A stretch of DNA of 64,000 nt from positions 1 through 64,000 of the forward strand of contig JAHDDC010000004.1 of the NCBI GenBank assembly GCA_020629545.1, written 5' to 3'. The notes beneath the pieces are model-generated. The model saw nothing but the letters and a program-made list of their open reading frames with translations. It did not search any database and was not told the DNA's origin. The position numbers were made by a program, and so were the translations under genes. Within the stretch, counting starts at the first letter, position 1. Every line of letters starts with the position of its first letter. Positions 52,076 to 62,091 of this stretch are shown piece by piece. The stretch is from Hellea sp. Its GTDB lineage: Bacteria; Pseudomonadota; Alphaproteobacteria; Caulobacterales; Maricaulaceae.

Positions 52076-54862
52076 CTAATAAAGTCCGTCATCGAGGTCT
52101 TCCTCGTCATCATTAGTGTCTGGCACTGGCGGGGTCGGAAGTGGTGGTTTGATAGTTCCCTCAGGGGTATTGTTGACGGTTTCTGGCGCATTTACATCGC
52201 CCAACTGACTCTCCTCGCCGTCTGACGTCGAGGTCTCAATAATCTCGCCCCGAGGCAGATCAAGTGTATCTAAATCAAAGCTCTTATCGCCATCATCTTC
52301 AACTGGAGCAGCAGGTGTAATTCCAAATACAGAGTCTGTCCCACTTCCAAAGCGGATGGTATTACTAACCTCATCAATTTTTGGCTCAGTGCCTGGTTTA
52401 AATGCTTCTAGAATGTAATCGGGAGCCCCAATATAGGATGGCTCTCCGCTGACCCGGTTAACGGGCGAAAATGACACCCCTTCGGGAATGCGAAATGGGA
52501 TTTTGGATTTGTCTTTTAAAGCATCTCTCATAAACTCTTTGAATATCGGAGCCGCCGCTTTGGACCCCGCTTCATTGTTCAGAGATCGAGGCGTATCATA
52601 TCCAACATAGACACCCGCTACAAGATTTGGGGAAAAGCCCATAAACCAAGCGTCATTATAGTCATTGGTTGTGCCCGTTTTACCGCCCAATGGACGACCT
52701 AATGACCGAATGCTTACGCCAGTTCCGTTTTGGACAACCCCCTGCAACATAAACGTAACTTGATAGGCCGTAACGGGATCGATCACTTCTTCACGTAAAT
52801 CAGGAAGATCTGGGGGAGCTTGGCCGTTCCAGACATCTTGTTTGCACACATTGCAGATCTCATCATTTTCAACGAAAACTGATTTTCCCTGCCCATCCTG
52901 AACACGGTCAAGTATATGTGGATCAATCCGCTTTCCACCATTCACCAACATAGAATAAGCTGTAGCCAAGCGCATCATTGTTGTTTCGCCGGCGCCTAAA
53001 ACCCAGGCAAGCTCTGGTTTAGGATCATCATAAATATCGAATTTACGGCCATATTCCATGATTTCGGCCATGCCTATATCATTTGCAAGGCGAACCGTCA
53101 TAAGGTTTCGGGATTTTTCCAGCCCAAGTCGTAATGTACTGAGGCCATAAAACTTACCTTCGGCATAGTTTCCAGGCTTGTAAAAACGCTCGCATTCATC
53201 TTCGGTAGCAGCTTCCCGCTTTTCGTCTTCGGTCGGATCGGGTTCAACAATCTGTCCGTCTTCGTCCGTATCTCGTAGTTCTAAAACACCATCTTCGTTT
53301 TCCACACAATCGGTATCTTGACGCTTAATCACAAAGGGAGCGTCTAGAACTTTCGACGCTGGTGTGAAATCATGGTTCATAGCCGCAGCATAAACGAAAG
53401 GTTTGAAGGATGATCCGGGCTGTCGATAGGCTTGCGTGGCTCTGTTAAACTGGCTTTGGTTGAAACTGTAACCGCCGACAAGTGACAGTATACGACCTGT
53501 ATGCGGGTCCATGGCTATCAAACCGCCGTTCACTTCAGGGACCTGTTGCAACATGTATTCATTTTCGGTTTTCGGTTTTTTCGATACAAGAATAAGATCA
53601 CCGGTTTGAATGACTTTATTGACGGCTACTGGATCCTTTCCGCGTTTCCCATCAACATTTGGAGCAGCCCACTTCATATCGGCAAGCGAAAGTGTTCCTT
53701 GATTTGGACGGGTCTCCTCGTCGCGTTTCTTCGAAAATCCGAGTTTGGCCGTTTTGGAGTTCGCATCTAGTACCAAAGCAACTCGCCAATCCCCAATATC
53801 TCTCGGAACCGTGAATTTATCTAATCGGGGCTTCCAGTCATCAAAGCTTGAAAATCTATCCAGCGGCCCGCGATAACCATATCGTTTATCATAAGCCTCC
53901 AGACCGTTGCGAAGGGCCCGACGCCCGATGAGCTGAAGATTGGTATCAAGTGTCGTCCGTATTGACAGCCCGCCCTTGTACAACTCTTCTTCTCCGTACA
54001 TGGAGAAGATTTTCTTTCGAGCTTCCTCAACAAAATAATCGGCCGCAAGATATTGTTCGCCGGTCAAGCGTTCAACACCAACGAGATCATCTTGCTTAGC
54101 CGCTTCTGCCTCTGCTTCAGGCACATAACCATCTGTGACTAACCGGTTCAGCACATAGTTCCGTCGATTAATAGCTCGCTCTTTATCATCTTCTAAATCA
54201 TAATTGTTGGGTGCTTTGGGAAGAGCTGCCAGATAAGCCATTTCAGATAAAGTTAACTTTTCCAAAGACTTACCAAAGTAATTTAAAGACGCTGCGGCAA
54301 TACCATATGAGCGTTCACCGAGGTAAATCTCATTCAAATAAAGCTCAAGTACATGGTCTTTATCGAGCGCTTTTTCAATCCGGGTTGCAATTACAATTTC
54401 CCTTATTTTCCGTGCAATTGTCCTATCGTTTCCAACGAGGAAGTTCTTAGCAACTTGCTGCGTGATAGTCGAACCGCCCTCAAGTCTTTCCCCTTTAAGC
54501 TTATGACGAATATTGGCGAGCATTGCTCGTGCGAAGCCCTTTTCATCGAATCCGTCATGTTGGTAGAAACGTTGGTCCTCAGCCGCGACAAATGCATGCT
54601 GAATTTCTTCTGGAATAGATTCTATGGGAACAAAAACACGGTGCTGTTCCGCATATTCGGCGATAAGTTTTCCGTCACCAGCATGAACTCTAGTCATAAT
54701 CGGCGGTCGATATTCTGATAATGCCTCTACCGACGGTAAATCCTTGGTTACACGAATAGAGTAAATTGCGGCGAAGATGAACAAGCAAAGCGCAACAAAG
54801 AACCCAATAATCAGGATCCACTTTATAAATGCCCACGAAAATATTTTACGTATTACAGCCAT
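52076..54862 (-). CDS. mrcA: Penicillin-binding protein 1A (bifunctional)
   Basis: A 928-residue class A PBP. A membrane anchor at about 10-35 is followed by the GT51 glycosyltransferase with catalytic Glu in AFVAAEDQRFYQHDGFD and GGSTITQQVAKNFLVGNDRT. A transpeptidase domain has the serine in QPGSSFKPFVYAAAM (SxxK), SxN in EKSRNLMTVRL and KTGT in LGGKTGTTNDYNDAWFMG. An OB-like insertion sits between them, and the C-terminal tail is acidic and Pro-rich. It polymerises and cross-links peptidoglycan in the periplasm. Gene order amiC-mrcA-prfB in one direction is typical of Caulobacterales; mrcA and prfB are probably one transcript. Confidence 0.95.
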   Translation of the reverse strand: MAVIRKIFSWAFIKWILIIGFFVALCLFIFAAIYSIRVTKDLPSVEALSEYRPPIMTRVHAGDGKLIAEYAEQHRVFVPIESIPEEIQHAFVAAEDQRFYQHDGFDEKGFARAMLANIRHKLKGERLEGGSTITQQVAKNFLVGNDRTIARKIREIVIATRIEKALDKDHVLELYLNEIYLGERSYGIAAASLNYFGKSLEKLTLSEMAYLAALPKAPNNYDLEDDKERAINRRNYVLNRLVTDGYVPEAEAEAAKQDDLVGVERLTGEQYLAADYFVEEARKKIFSMYGEEELYKGGLSIRTTLDTNLQLIGRRALRNGLEAYDKRYGYRGPLDRFSSFDDWKPRLDKFTVPRDIGDWRVALVLDANSKTAKLGFSKKRDEETRPNQGTLSLADMKWAAPNVDGKRGKDPVAVNKVIQTGDLILVSKKPKTENEYMLQQVPEVNGGLIAMDPHTGRILSLVGGYSFNQSQFNRATQAYRQPGSSFKPFVYAAAMNHDFTPASKVLDAPFVIKRQDTDCVENEDGVLELRDTDEDGQIVEPDPTEDEKREAATEDECERFYKPGNYAEGKFYGLSTLRLGLEKSRNLMTVRLANDIGMAEIMEYGRKFDIYDDPKPELAWVLGAGETTMMRLATAYSMLVNGGKRIDPHILDRVQDGQGKSVFVENDEICNVCKQDVWNGQAPPDLPDLREEVIDPVTAYQVTFMLQGVVQNGTGVSIRSLGRPLGGKTGTTNDYNDAWFMGFSPNLVAGVYVGYDTPRSLNNEAGSKAAAPIFKEFMRDALKDKSKIPFRIPEGVSFSPVNRVSGEPSYIGAPDYILEAFKPGTEPKIDEVSNTIRFGSGTDSVFGITPAAPVEDDGDKSFDLDTLDLPRGEIIETSTSDGEESQLGDVNAPETVNNTPEGTIKPPLPTPPVPDTNDDEEDLDDGLY

Positions 54863-54961
54863 CGTCTCTTTGGTTTCCAGTCCCGTCTTCGCGCATGATT
54901 TTGTTGCGATTAAGGCTAAAAGTGATTCAATTTGTGTAAATTACCGATATTCGCTATGAAG

Positions 54962-56104
54962 TCACGGGTTTTGACGGTCAAAATACTGATTAATCGCAGA
55001 CGCAACTGAGCGCATAAGTTTTTGTCTATGCCGCTCCGACTTTAGCAGGCGTTCATCCTCCGCATTAGACAAGAAGCCAAGCTCCAAGAGAACAGCCGGA
55101 ACATCAGGAGCCAATAAGACGTAATACCCCGCTCGTCTGTGAGTATTTCTAAGCAAATGACTCGATCGTCCCATATGCGAAATGAGGACATCAGCAAATT
55201 CAGTGGACCTAGAAAAGGTATTACGCTGAGCTAGATCCACGAGAATATTTCCAACGCTGTCGCTTTGTTCAGAAAGGTTTACATCCATGATCCAGTTTTG
55301 CGAATTTACAATGTTTTTCGATCGTTTCTTGGCGCGGTCCGCGAGAGTGTAAACGGATACTCCTCGTGCCGTATTGCCTTCGGTCGAATCTGCGTGAATG
55401 GAGATAAACAAATCAGCACTATTAGCTCGAGCGACCCGTAACCTATCATCATGTTCAACATAGCGATCATGCCCTCGCGAAAGGACAACCTTATAACGCC
55501 CAGTTGCCAACAATAATCGTCTGAGCTCAAGCGCAGCACTCAGTGTAACCTTTTTTTCCTGCAGCCCGGATTTGCCAATCGCACCGGGATCGTGCCCGCC
55601 ATGACCAGCATCAATCACAACCACGCGCTTGGTATATGGCGCTGGTTTTAGGCGAGGAACCGGAACATTTTTATCAATCGTAGCGATTGCCATTGTCGCT
55701 TGAAATTTTCGGCCAAATTGTCCGTAGATACGGATCGCCACTTTGTCTTCCGAAATTTTATGGCTCGAAAGTTTTGTGTTCGGGCTTAGGTCAAGTACAA
55801 AACGAATTTTGCCTCCGTCCGATAGCGCTCCCCGAACTGACTTGATGCCGAAAATGTCGTCTTTGCGAAAGACGCCTTTGGATAACAACGGCGATGTTCC
55901 GGACTTGATATCAATAACAACCCTCGGATCCCCCTTTGATATTTGAAAGACTTTGACCCTATCTTCACTCAGGTCTGAACCAGAAAGATTGACCACGGCT
56001 ATATTCGGCCCTTCAAGCTTTGTGCTGATACCATCAATAGCCGCAGCATAGACGTTCGAAACGCCTAGAAAGAGACAAATCCATATAAATACACAAACCC
56101 GCAC
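54962..56104 (-). CDS. amiC: N-acetylmuramoyl-L-alanine amidase with AMIN domain
   Basis: A 380-residue secreted enzyme with a signal peptide (cleavage near VYAAA). An AMIN domain at about 25-130 targets it to the envelope. The Amidase_3 catalytic domain at about 160-375 has zinc motifs in VVIDAGHGGHDPGAIG, Glu in GLQEKKVTLSAALEL, LFISIHADS (His) and the C-terminal Glu in LLELGFLSNAEDERLL. It splits septal peptidoglycan during cell separation. It lies about 100 bases upstream of mrcA in the same direction. Confidence 0.94.
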   Translation of the reverse strand: MRVCVFIWICLFLGVSNVYAAAIDGISTKLEGPNIAVVNLSGSDLSEDRVKVFQISKGDPRVVIDIKSGTSPLLSKGVFRKDDIFGIKSVRGALSDGGKIRFVLDLSPNTKLSSHKISEDKVAIRIYGQFGRKFQATMAIATIDKNVPVPRLKPAPYTKRVVVIDAGHGGHDPGAIGKSGLQEKKVTLSAALELRRLLLATGRYKVVLSRGHDRYVEHDDRLRVARANSADLFISIHADSTEGNTARGVSVYTLADRAKKRSKNIVNSQNWIMDVNLSEQSDSVGNILVDLAQRNTFSRSTEFADVLISHMGRSSHLLRNTHRRAGYYVLLAPDVPAVLLELGFLSNAEDERLLKSERHRQKLMRSVASAINQYFDRQNP

Positions 56105-56483
56105 AGAAATCCGTTAGCTAAACAAAGCCTTAATAAACTTGAGAGTCTTATGAATATGTTACCATGTGCTGAGTTTATTCAGTCCTGGCCACCTCTTATA
56201 ACAGCGAATTAATTTGGTTTCCGATTGCAACTGTTAATCTCTTGATGTTATCAACTCTTACGGGCAGATTCTTATGAGAAGAGCTGGCCACGTCCATTCA
56301 TTGTGACGAAATACAGGATTACCATGCTGGCACGGACACAGATTCGATATGACGAATACGGCTTTGAGCCGATGTTCTATGCTGCAACATTGATCAGAAA
56401 TTTTAATTTTAAGCCCCTTTTGACAACCGGCGCTGCCATTTTGGCGCGATTCAGGAATGGTTCGGGGCATATCGGAGAATTTA
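56105..56483 (+). promoter_or_regulatory. Divergent amiC/rne region with probable long rne 5' leader
   Basis: About 380 bases without a convincing gene. Open frames here overlap the rne start and lack ribosome sites. A long leader before rne is expected, since RNase E is autoregulated through its 5' untranslated region in enterobacteria; here that is inference only. ATCGGAGAA is the ribosome site for ATG 56484. Confidence 0.4.
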
Positions 56484-59282
56484 ATGCCAAAAAGAATGCT
56501 TATCGACGCGTTCCACCCGGAAGAGACACGGGTTGTCGTAGTCGACGGAACGAAGGTCGAAGAACTTGATTTTGAAAGTGCTTCCAAAAAACAATTAAGA
56601 GGAAATCTTTACCTCGCACGAGTAACGCGGGTTGAACCCTCTTTGCAGGCCGCATTTGTCGAGTATGGCGGAAATCGCCACGGTTTCCTCGCCTTTAGTG
56701 AAATCCACCCGGACTACTACCAGATTCCTTATGAGGATAGAATCGCCTTGCTGGAAGCTGAAGAAGCAGAGACTTTGGAAGAACAGGCCGAAGAAGAGGA
56801 AGAGGCTGAAAAGCCAAAATCAAAAAAATCATCGAAAAAGAAATCTAAGTCAAAGAAAACCTCGGAAGACGAAGAAGACATTGATGAAGAGACCGCTGAT
56901 GATGAAGATGAACTATCTGATTCAGATGATAACGAGGATATCGACGACGATTCAGATGAAGAAAAGACTGAAGGTGATAGCGATAGCGAAACAGATGCGG
57001 ATGCCGAAGTTGCAGATGAGCAGGAGAAAACAGCTAAGAAACGCAGATCACGCTCTTATCGTCAGAGATATAAGATACAAGAAGTTATCAAACGTGGTCA
57101 AATCCTTCTAATCCAAGTCGTTAAAGAGGAGCGCGGTAATAAAGGCGCTGCTATGACTACATATCTGTCTCTTGCTGGTCGCTATTGTGTTTTAATGCCC
57201 AACACACCCAAAGGCGGCGGGATTTCTCGCAAAATAGCCAATGGTTCAGATCGGAAACGTCTTAAATCCGTAGTTTCGGAGTTTAAAGTTCCTCAAGGCA
57301 TGGGCGTTATTGTGCGGACCGCTGGTGCCAAGCGTACTAAATCAGAGATCAAACGCGACTATGATTACTTATCCCGTCTTTGGGAGACTATTCGTGAGAC
57401 GACCTTAAAGTCTATCGCCCCGGCCCTTATCCACGAGGAAGGCAATCTGGTTAAACGGTCCATTCGAGATCTCTACAACAAAGATATCCATGAAATTTTG
57501 GTTCAGGGCGATGACGCCTATAAGTCAGCCAAAGACTTTATAAAAATGCTGATGCCTAGCCACGCCAAGAACGTAAAAGCGTATAAAGATCCGATCCCAC
57601 TATTTTTGCGTTATCAAGTTGAAAGCCAAATTGAAGATAGTTTGGAGTCCTTAGTGCAGCTTAAATCCGGTGGCTATCTTGTTATTCACCCTACCGAAGC
57701 CCTGGTTTCTGTTGACGTTAACTCTGGACGTTCGACAAAAGAGCGCAATGTGGAACGTACTGCTTTGAAAACTAATCTGGAGGCGGCGGACGAAGTAGCG
57801 CGTCAGATGCGTTTGAGAGATCTTGCAGGGCTCGTCGTAATTGACTTTATCGACATGGACGAGAACCGAAATAATCGCGCTGTTGAGAAACGAATGAAAG
57901 AAGCTCTTAGTCGTGATCGCGCACGCGTTCAGGCTAGCCGTATTTCACAGTTTGGTTTGATGGAAATTTCTCGGCAGCGTCGCCGTAGGAGCCTTCTTGA
58001 AGGATCAACGGTTCATTGCCCGCATTGTCAAGGTGTAGGTCGAAAACGGACAGTAGACTCCGCAGCGCTAAAAGCGCTTCGCGCCTTGGAAGAAAAAGCA
58101 GCTCGCGGTCAAACAGCGAAAGCCCGACTGACTGTAGCGCCCGAAGTTGCAGCCTTTATTCTCAATCATAAACGTGACGAGCTCAACGCTATTAAAAACG
58201 ATTTTGGCATGTATGCCGTTGTAGAGTCAGATCCTGACCTGTTTTTGCCTGAATATGCATTGACTGAAATTGAGAAAGCCCCCGGAAAGAATGTGGATGC
58301 CATTGCGGAAATTGAAAAGGAAATCCGCAAAACCGCAAAGGAGGCGGAAAAGTCCAATTCGCGAAATAGAAAATCTAAATCCAAGACCGACGAATCTCAA
58401 GACGAGGACGCTGAAGAGGTCGATGAGGAACGTGACGAAACAGAAGGCAAAAAACGTCGCAGAAGAGGTCGTCGCGGAGGCCGTCGCCGGCGCGGAGATA
58501 AGTCAAAGGATCAGATCGAAGGCGCCGAAAATACCGATGAAAATGACAATGCCGAAACAGCTGAGACTGGTGAAGACGCTGACAATCAGGCCGAAGACGC
58601 GCCCAAGCAGAAACGATCTCGTAGACGCAAGTCATCTAAATCAGCAAAGGATGAGTCTGGAACTGATGATAATACCGAAACGCTTAAAACGGAATCGGAG
58701 GATATCAAAGCTGAAAAGCCTAGGTCAAAAACACGTCGGAAAGCCCCGGCGCGAAAATCGGAAGAAAACGAGAAGGCACCAACCCAAAGATCTCGTAGCC
58801 GGAAGAAGAGTTCAGAATCAAAAACTGACTCAAATTCACCAACGGAAAAAACGGCTGACAACGTAAAGGCTATTTCCGAAGAAAAAGCTCAGGCCAAGTC
58901 AACTACACGCCGAAAAGCACCTACCCGTAAAACAAACTCGGAAGATGAAGACGGGTCTGAGGCAAAGACCGAAACAAAGGCAAAAGCCAAGTCCGCGACT
59001 AAAAAAGCAGCTCCTAAAAAGACAGCCGCTAAAAAACCCGCGACAAAGAAAGCTACTGTCAAAAAATCTACGACCAAAAAGCCGGCTCCTAAGAAAGTCG
59101 TTGCCAAAGATGAAGCGGGCAACACCCAAAAAGCGGAAGCAAAAAAAGCTCCAACCAAAAAGGCAGCACCGAAAACTAAACCAAAGCCAATAGAAGATGA
59201 AAAAGGCGATTCAAAGGCGGACAAGAAGTCTGATACGCCCAAGAAAAGTGGATGGTGGTCGCTCAGACGTAAAAAAGATTAA
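56484..59282 (+). CDS. rne: Ribonuclease E
   Basis: A 932-residue endoribonuclease. The N-terminus MPKRMLIDAFHPEETRVVVV leads into an S1 domain interrupted at about residues 93-180 by an acidic, Ser/Glu/Asp-rich insertion. The catalytic core has magnesium-binding Asp in ALVSVDVNSGRS and LVVIDFIDMDENRNNRAVEK. The Zn-link is VHCPHCQGVG. From about 600 onward it is disordered and basic, with Arg-rich RNA-binding segments (KKRRRRGRRGGRRRRGDK) and histone-like Lys/Ala/Pro repeats at about 830-905. It ends SGWWSLRRKKD, a GWW motif like the one that binds PNPase in Caulobacter RNase E (from memory). An upstream ATG at 56457 is rejected in favour of 56484. It organises the RNA degradosome. Confidence 0.95.
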   Translation: MPKRMLIDAFHPEETRVVVVDGTKVEELDFESASKKQLRGNLYLARVTRVEPSLQAAFVEYGGNRHGFLAFSEIHPDYYQIPYEDRIALLEAEEAETLEEQAEEEEEAEKPKSKKSSKKKSKSKKTSEDEEDIDEETADDEDELSDSDDNEDIDDDSDEEKTEGDSDSETDADAEVADEQEKTAKKRRSRSYRQRYKIQEVIKRGQILLIQVVKEERGNKGAAMTTYLSLAGRYCVLMPNTPKGGGISRKIANGSDRKRLKSVVSEFKVPQGMGVIVRTAGAKRTKSEIKRDYDYLSRLWETIRETTLKSIAPALIHEEGNLVKRSIRDLYNKDIHEILVQGDDAYKSAKDFIKMLMPSHAKNVKAYKDPIPLFLRYQVESQIEDSLESLVQLKSGGYLVIHPTEALVSVDVNSGRSTKERNVERTALKTNLEAADEVARQMRLRDLAGLVVIDFIDMDENRNNRAVEKRMKEALSRDRARVQASRISQFGLMEISRQRRRRSLLEGSTVHCPHCQGVGRKRTVDSAALKALRALEEKAARGQTAKARLTVAPEVAAFILNHKRDELNAIKNDFGMYAVVESDPDLFLPEYALTEIEKAPGKNVDAIAEIEKEIRKTAKEAEKSNSRNRKSKSKTDESQDEDAEEVDEERDETEGKKRRRRGRRGGRRRRGDKSKDQIEGAENTDENDNAETAETGEDADNQAEDAPKQKRSRRRKSSKSAKDESGTDDNTETLKTESEDIKAEKPRSKTRRKAPARKSEENEKAPTQRSRSRKKSSESKTDSNSPTEKTADNVKAISEEKAQAKSTTRRKAPTRKTNSEDEDGSEAKTETKAKAKSATKKAAPKKTAAKKPATKKATVKKSTTKKPAPKKVVAKDEAGNTQKAEAKKAPTKKAAPKTKPKPIEDEKGDSKADKKSDTPKKSGWWSLRRKKD

Positions 59283-59382
59283 ATATCAGTCATATACAGG
59301 TATTTTCACCGAATTGTTACGGCTCATTCACTTGACGGTCAGCATTAATGGGCCATGTTTGAACGGAAACTAGGACTGTTCT

Positions 59383-60765
59383 ATGGCGCGTGGTAAAACT
59401 TTGAGATTGCTTTTAGCAAAACTATTAGTTTGTTTTGCTGTGGTTAGCATGCAAGTGGCGACCGCCAATGCCCAATCCTTGCTACGGGATACCGAGATTG
59501 AAGAAACTCTTCGGGATTTCTCTACACCTCTATTGAGGGCTGGCGGATTGGACCCGGATAGCGTTGATCTTTATATCGTCAACGACGACGCACTAAATGC
59601 TTTCGTTACTCGTGGTCAGAATATTTTTCTGCATTCTGGCCTAATTCTTCGATCTCAGACTCCTAACCAGCTGAAGGGCGTTATAGCCCATGAAGCGGGA
59701 CACATTGCCGGAGGTCATTTGGTTCGGAGTGACTATGGACAGCGCAGCGCGTATGGATCCATGCTGATTGCAGCAGGCATTGGCTTGGCGGCTATTCTTG
59801 CAGGCGAAGGCGAAGCCGGCGCTCTTGTCCTGGGCGGATCCCAGCAATTTGGAATTCTCGATATTTTGGCTTACACGCGGGTCAATGAGGCAGCTGCTGA
59901 TCAATATGCGGCCCAATACTTGGAAAGAACAGGGCAATCCGGCAAAGGACTTATCCAGTTTTTTGAAAAGTTTCGCTATCAAGAAGTCCTTTCAAATGCG
60001 AAACGTTATCCCTATTTCCGATCACACCCTTTATCCAGCCAGCGGATCGACTCGCTTCGTGAAGTTGTCGATGAAAGTCCATACACGGATACGCCGGACA
60101 GCGCCGAGGACACGAAAAAGCTGGTTATGACGCAAGCCAAGCTTCGCGGCTTTTTGGAAGCGCCTCAACTAGTATTTTCTCGATATCCGACCACAGATTT
60201 ATCCGACGAAGCCCGATATGCTCGAGCCGTCGCATATTTCAGGAGTGCCAGCCTACCGAGCGCTTTACGCGAAATAGATGCACTCATCGAAACTGATACT
60301 CAAAACCCATACTATCACGAACTTAAGGGGCAAATCCTCTATGAGAGCGGAAAAGGAAAAGAATCGCTGGAACCTATTCGCCGCGCTATGGAACTGAAAC
60401 CCGATGCGCCGCTATTTCAGATGATGCTCGCACAGGCCTATCTCGAAACAGATGAGCGTGAAGACGCTATGGAAGCTATCAAATTATTGAAAAGCGCAAT
60501 TCAAAAAGAACCGAAAAACAGTGCGGCTTGGTACTACTTGTCTCAAGGATACGGTTCAATCGGTGAAGAAGCTCTTGCAAAATATGCCGTTGCGGAGCAG
60601 TCCTTTGCAATGGGTGATTATCAACGCGCCAGGTCCTTTGCCGCACGCGCTCAGAAAGATATGGCACGGTCTATTCCCCAGTGGCGCAGGGCCAGTGACA
60701 TTGTGGTGATTGCGGATACGCAACTCGCGCGAAAGAAAAAAGATCGTTATAAACCTAAACCGTGA
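59383..60765 (+). CDS. M48-family metalloprotease with TPR domain (BepA-like)
   Basis: A 460-residue periplasmic protease. The signal peptide ends at ANA-QS. An M48 catalytic domain at about 30-220 has the HExxH motif in GVIAHEAGHIAGGHL and the third ligand Glu in TRVNEAAADQYAAQYLE. The C-terminal half is TPR repeats (about 275-430, for example YHELKGQILYESGKGKESLE). BepA-type proteins degrade or assist stalled outer-membrane proteins such as LptD. It follows rne after 100 bases in the same direction. Confidence 0.92.
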   Translation: MARGKTLRLLLAKLLVCFAVVSMQVATANAQSLLRDTEIEETLRDFSTPLLRAGGLDPDSVDLYIVNDDALNAFVTRGQNIFLHSGLILRSQTPNQLKGVIAHEAGHIAGGHLVRSDYGQRSAYGSMLIAAGIGLAAILAGEGEAGALVLGGSQQFGILDILAYTRVNEAAADQYAAQYLERTGQSGKGLIQFFEKFRYQEVLSNAKRYPYFRSHPLSSQRIDSLREVVDESPYTDTPDSAEDTKKLVMTQAKLRGFLEAPQLVFSRYPTTDLSDEARYARAVAYFRSASLPSALREIDALIETDTQNPYYHELKGQILYESGKGKESLEPIRRAMELKPDAPLFQMMLAQAYLETDEREDAMEAIKLLKSAIQKEPKNSAAWYYLSQGYGSIGEEALAKYAVAEQSFAMGDYQRARSFAARAQKDMARSIPQWRRASDIVVIADTQLARKKKDRYKPKP

Positions 60766-60829
60766 CAATACTCACAGATTGCTAACCATTTTCCGCTAGC
60801 GATTATGAAACTCATCAGGGAGATGCCAC

Positions 60830-61549
60830 ATGAAGGCGCTTAAAACACTCATGTTAGCCGCAAGCGTTCTCGCTTTTCCAGCCTGTTCACAAGCCGGACA
60901 AGTGGGCGTTCAGGACAAAGAAGCCATCGAAAAGATTGTCTATGAATATTTGATGGAGAATCCTGAGGTAGTGCGGGATGCTCTAATTGAGCTAGAATCC
61001 AAGCAAGACTGGGAATCTATCGAAGCTGTAAAGTCCGGCATTTATAACGACAAGCGCGATGTTGTGATTGGACCAGATAACGCCAAAGTGACGATCGTTG
61101 AGTTTTTCGATTACAATTGCTCTTACTGCAAACGGACTACAGATTGGTTGGTCGAGAAAATTGAAAAACATCCAAATGACATTCGAGTTATTTTCAAGGA
61201 AATGCCAATTCTAGACGGCCGTACCAAGACCTCTAGAAAAGCATCAAAAGCGGCTATGGCTGCAGCACGCCAAGGAAAGTATCTTGAAATGCATGCCGCC
61301 CTAATGGAGGCACGCGGCCTATCCGACGAGCGGATCAACGAAGTCGCAAAAGAGGTTGGTGTTGACGTCGCTCAAATGCGGGCTGATATGGATGATCCCG
61401 AAATCGCAAAACACATCGAAGAAACGATGGTCATGGGCCAAAAGCTACGCCCCTTAACCGGAACGCCATTCTTTTTGATCGGCGACGAATATCTAGCCGG
61501 CGCTAGTATTCCCCGCCTTAATGAAATGTTGGATAAGGCTTTGAACTAA
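60830..61549 (+). CDS. DsbA-family thiol-disulfide protein
   Basis: A 239-residue thioredoxin-fold protein with a signal sequence (LAASVLAFPACSQAG; the Cys may be a lipobox residue). The redox motif is FFDYNCSYCKRT (CxxC as CSYC), with a helical insertion and the cis-Pro in LTGTPFFLIGDEYL. The N-terminal helical segment (EKIVYEYLMENPEVV) resembles the ScsC/DsbA-like BdbD group. It probably catalyses disulfide formation or isomerisation in the periplasm. It lies downstream of the M48 gene and is convergent with ssb across three bases. Confidence 0.9.
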   Translation: MKALKTLMLAASVLAFPACSQAGQVGVQDKEAIEKIVYEYLMENPEVVRDALIELESKQDWESIEAVKSGIYNDKRDVVIGPDNAKVTIVEFFDYNCSYCKRTTDWLVEKIEKHPNDIRVIFKEMPILDGRTKTSRKASKAAMAAARQGKYLEMHAALMEARGLSDERINEVAKEVGVDVAQMRADMDDPEIAKHIEETMVMGQKLRPLTGTPFFLIGDEYLAGASIPRLNEMLDKALN

Positions 61550-61552
61550 ACC

Positions 61553-62044
61553 CTAAAACGGGATTTCGTCATCAAGCTCAAAACTCTCCATCGGCCCTTC
61601 TTGGGCCGAGGCAGATTTAGAACTACCGCTGCTATAATCATCAACGTTACGGGATTGATTATACCCGCCGCGATCACCATTACCGCCGTTTCCACGACTA
61701 TCTAATAGAACTAATTCACCCCTGAAACGCTGTAAGACAACTTCAGTTGTCCAGCGATCATTTCCGTCGCGATCTTGCCATTTCCGGGTCTGGAGCTGAC
61801 CTTCGATATAAAGTTTACTACCCTTCTGGACATAGTTCTCGACGACCTTAACCAGGTTTTCGTTGAAAATGGCGATGTTGTGCCACTGCGTGCTTTCACG
61901 TCGTTCACCCGATTGTTTGTCTCGCCAGGTTTCAGAAGTCGCGAGTGAAAAGTTGCAGACTTTCCCGCCATTGCTAAAGGAACGCGTCTCAGGATCTTTC
62001 CCGACATTTCCTACCAAAATCACCTTGTTTACAGAACCGGCCAT
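61553..62044 (-). CDS. ssb: Single-stranded DNA-binding protein
   Basis: A 163-residue SSB. The OB fold opens MAGSVNKVILVGNVGKDPET and contains QWHNIAIFNENLVKVVENYV and GSKLYIEGQLQTRKWQDRDG. A Gly/Asn/Ser-rich linker leads to the acidic protein-interaction tail ELDDEIPF. It binds single-stranded DNA in replication and repair. It is divergent from uvrA across a LexA box, so both are expected to be SOS-induced. Confidence 0.96.
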   Translation of the reverse strand: MAGSVNKVILVGNVGKDPETRSFSNGGKVCNFSLATSETWRDKQSGERRESTQWHNIAIFNENLVKVVENYVQKGSKLYIEGQLQTRKWQDRDGNDRWTTEVVLQRFRGELVLLDSRGNGGNGDRGGYNQSRNVDDYSSGSSKSASAQEGPMESFELDDEIPF

Positions 62045-62076
62045 ATCATCACCCTTAACTTGACTTACGTCATTAT

Positions 62077-62091
62077 GTTCACATTATGTTC
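62077..62091. promoter_or_regulatory. LexA (SOS) box between ssb and uvrA
   Basis: GTTC-ACATTAT-GTTC is an exact GTTC-N7-GTTC direct repeat, the alphaproteobacterial LexA operator. It lies 33 bases upstream of ssb and 130 bases upstream of uvrA in their shared control region. Confidence 0.9.

Noticed and set aside
56303-56569. Small plus-strand gene upstream of rne
   Set aside because: Overlaps the rne start out of frame, no ribosome site, no recognisable domain.
58270-58866. 198-codon basic frame inside rne
   Set aside because: Low-complexity Lys/Arg shadow of the RNase E tail; no start signal and no family.
58940-59200. Tandem repeats in rne as a possible CRISPR or DNA repeat array
   Set aside because: They are imperfect codon-level repeats of Lys, Ala and Pro in a coding region, with no spacers of constant length.
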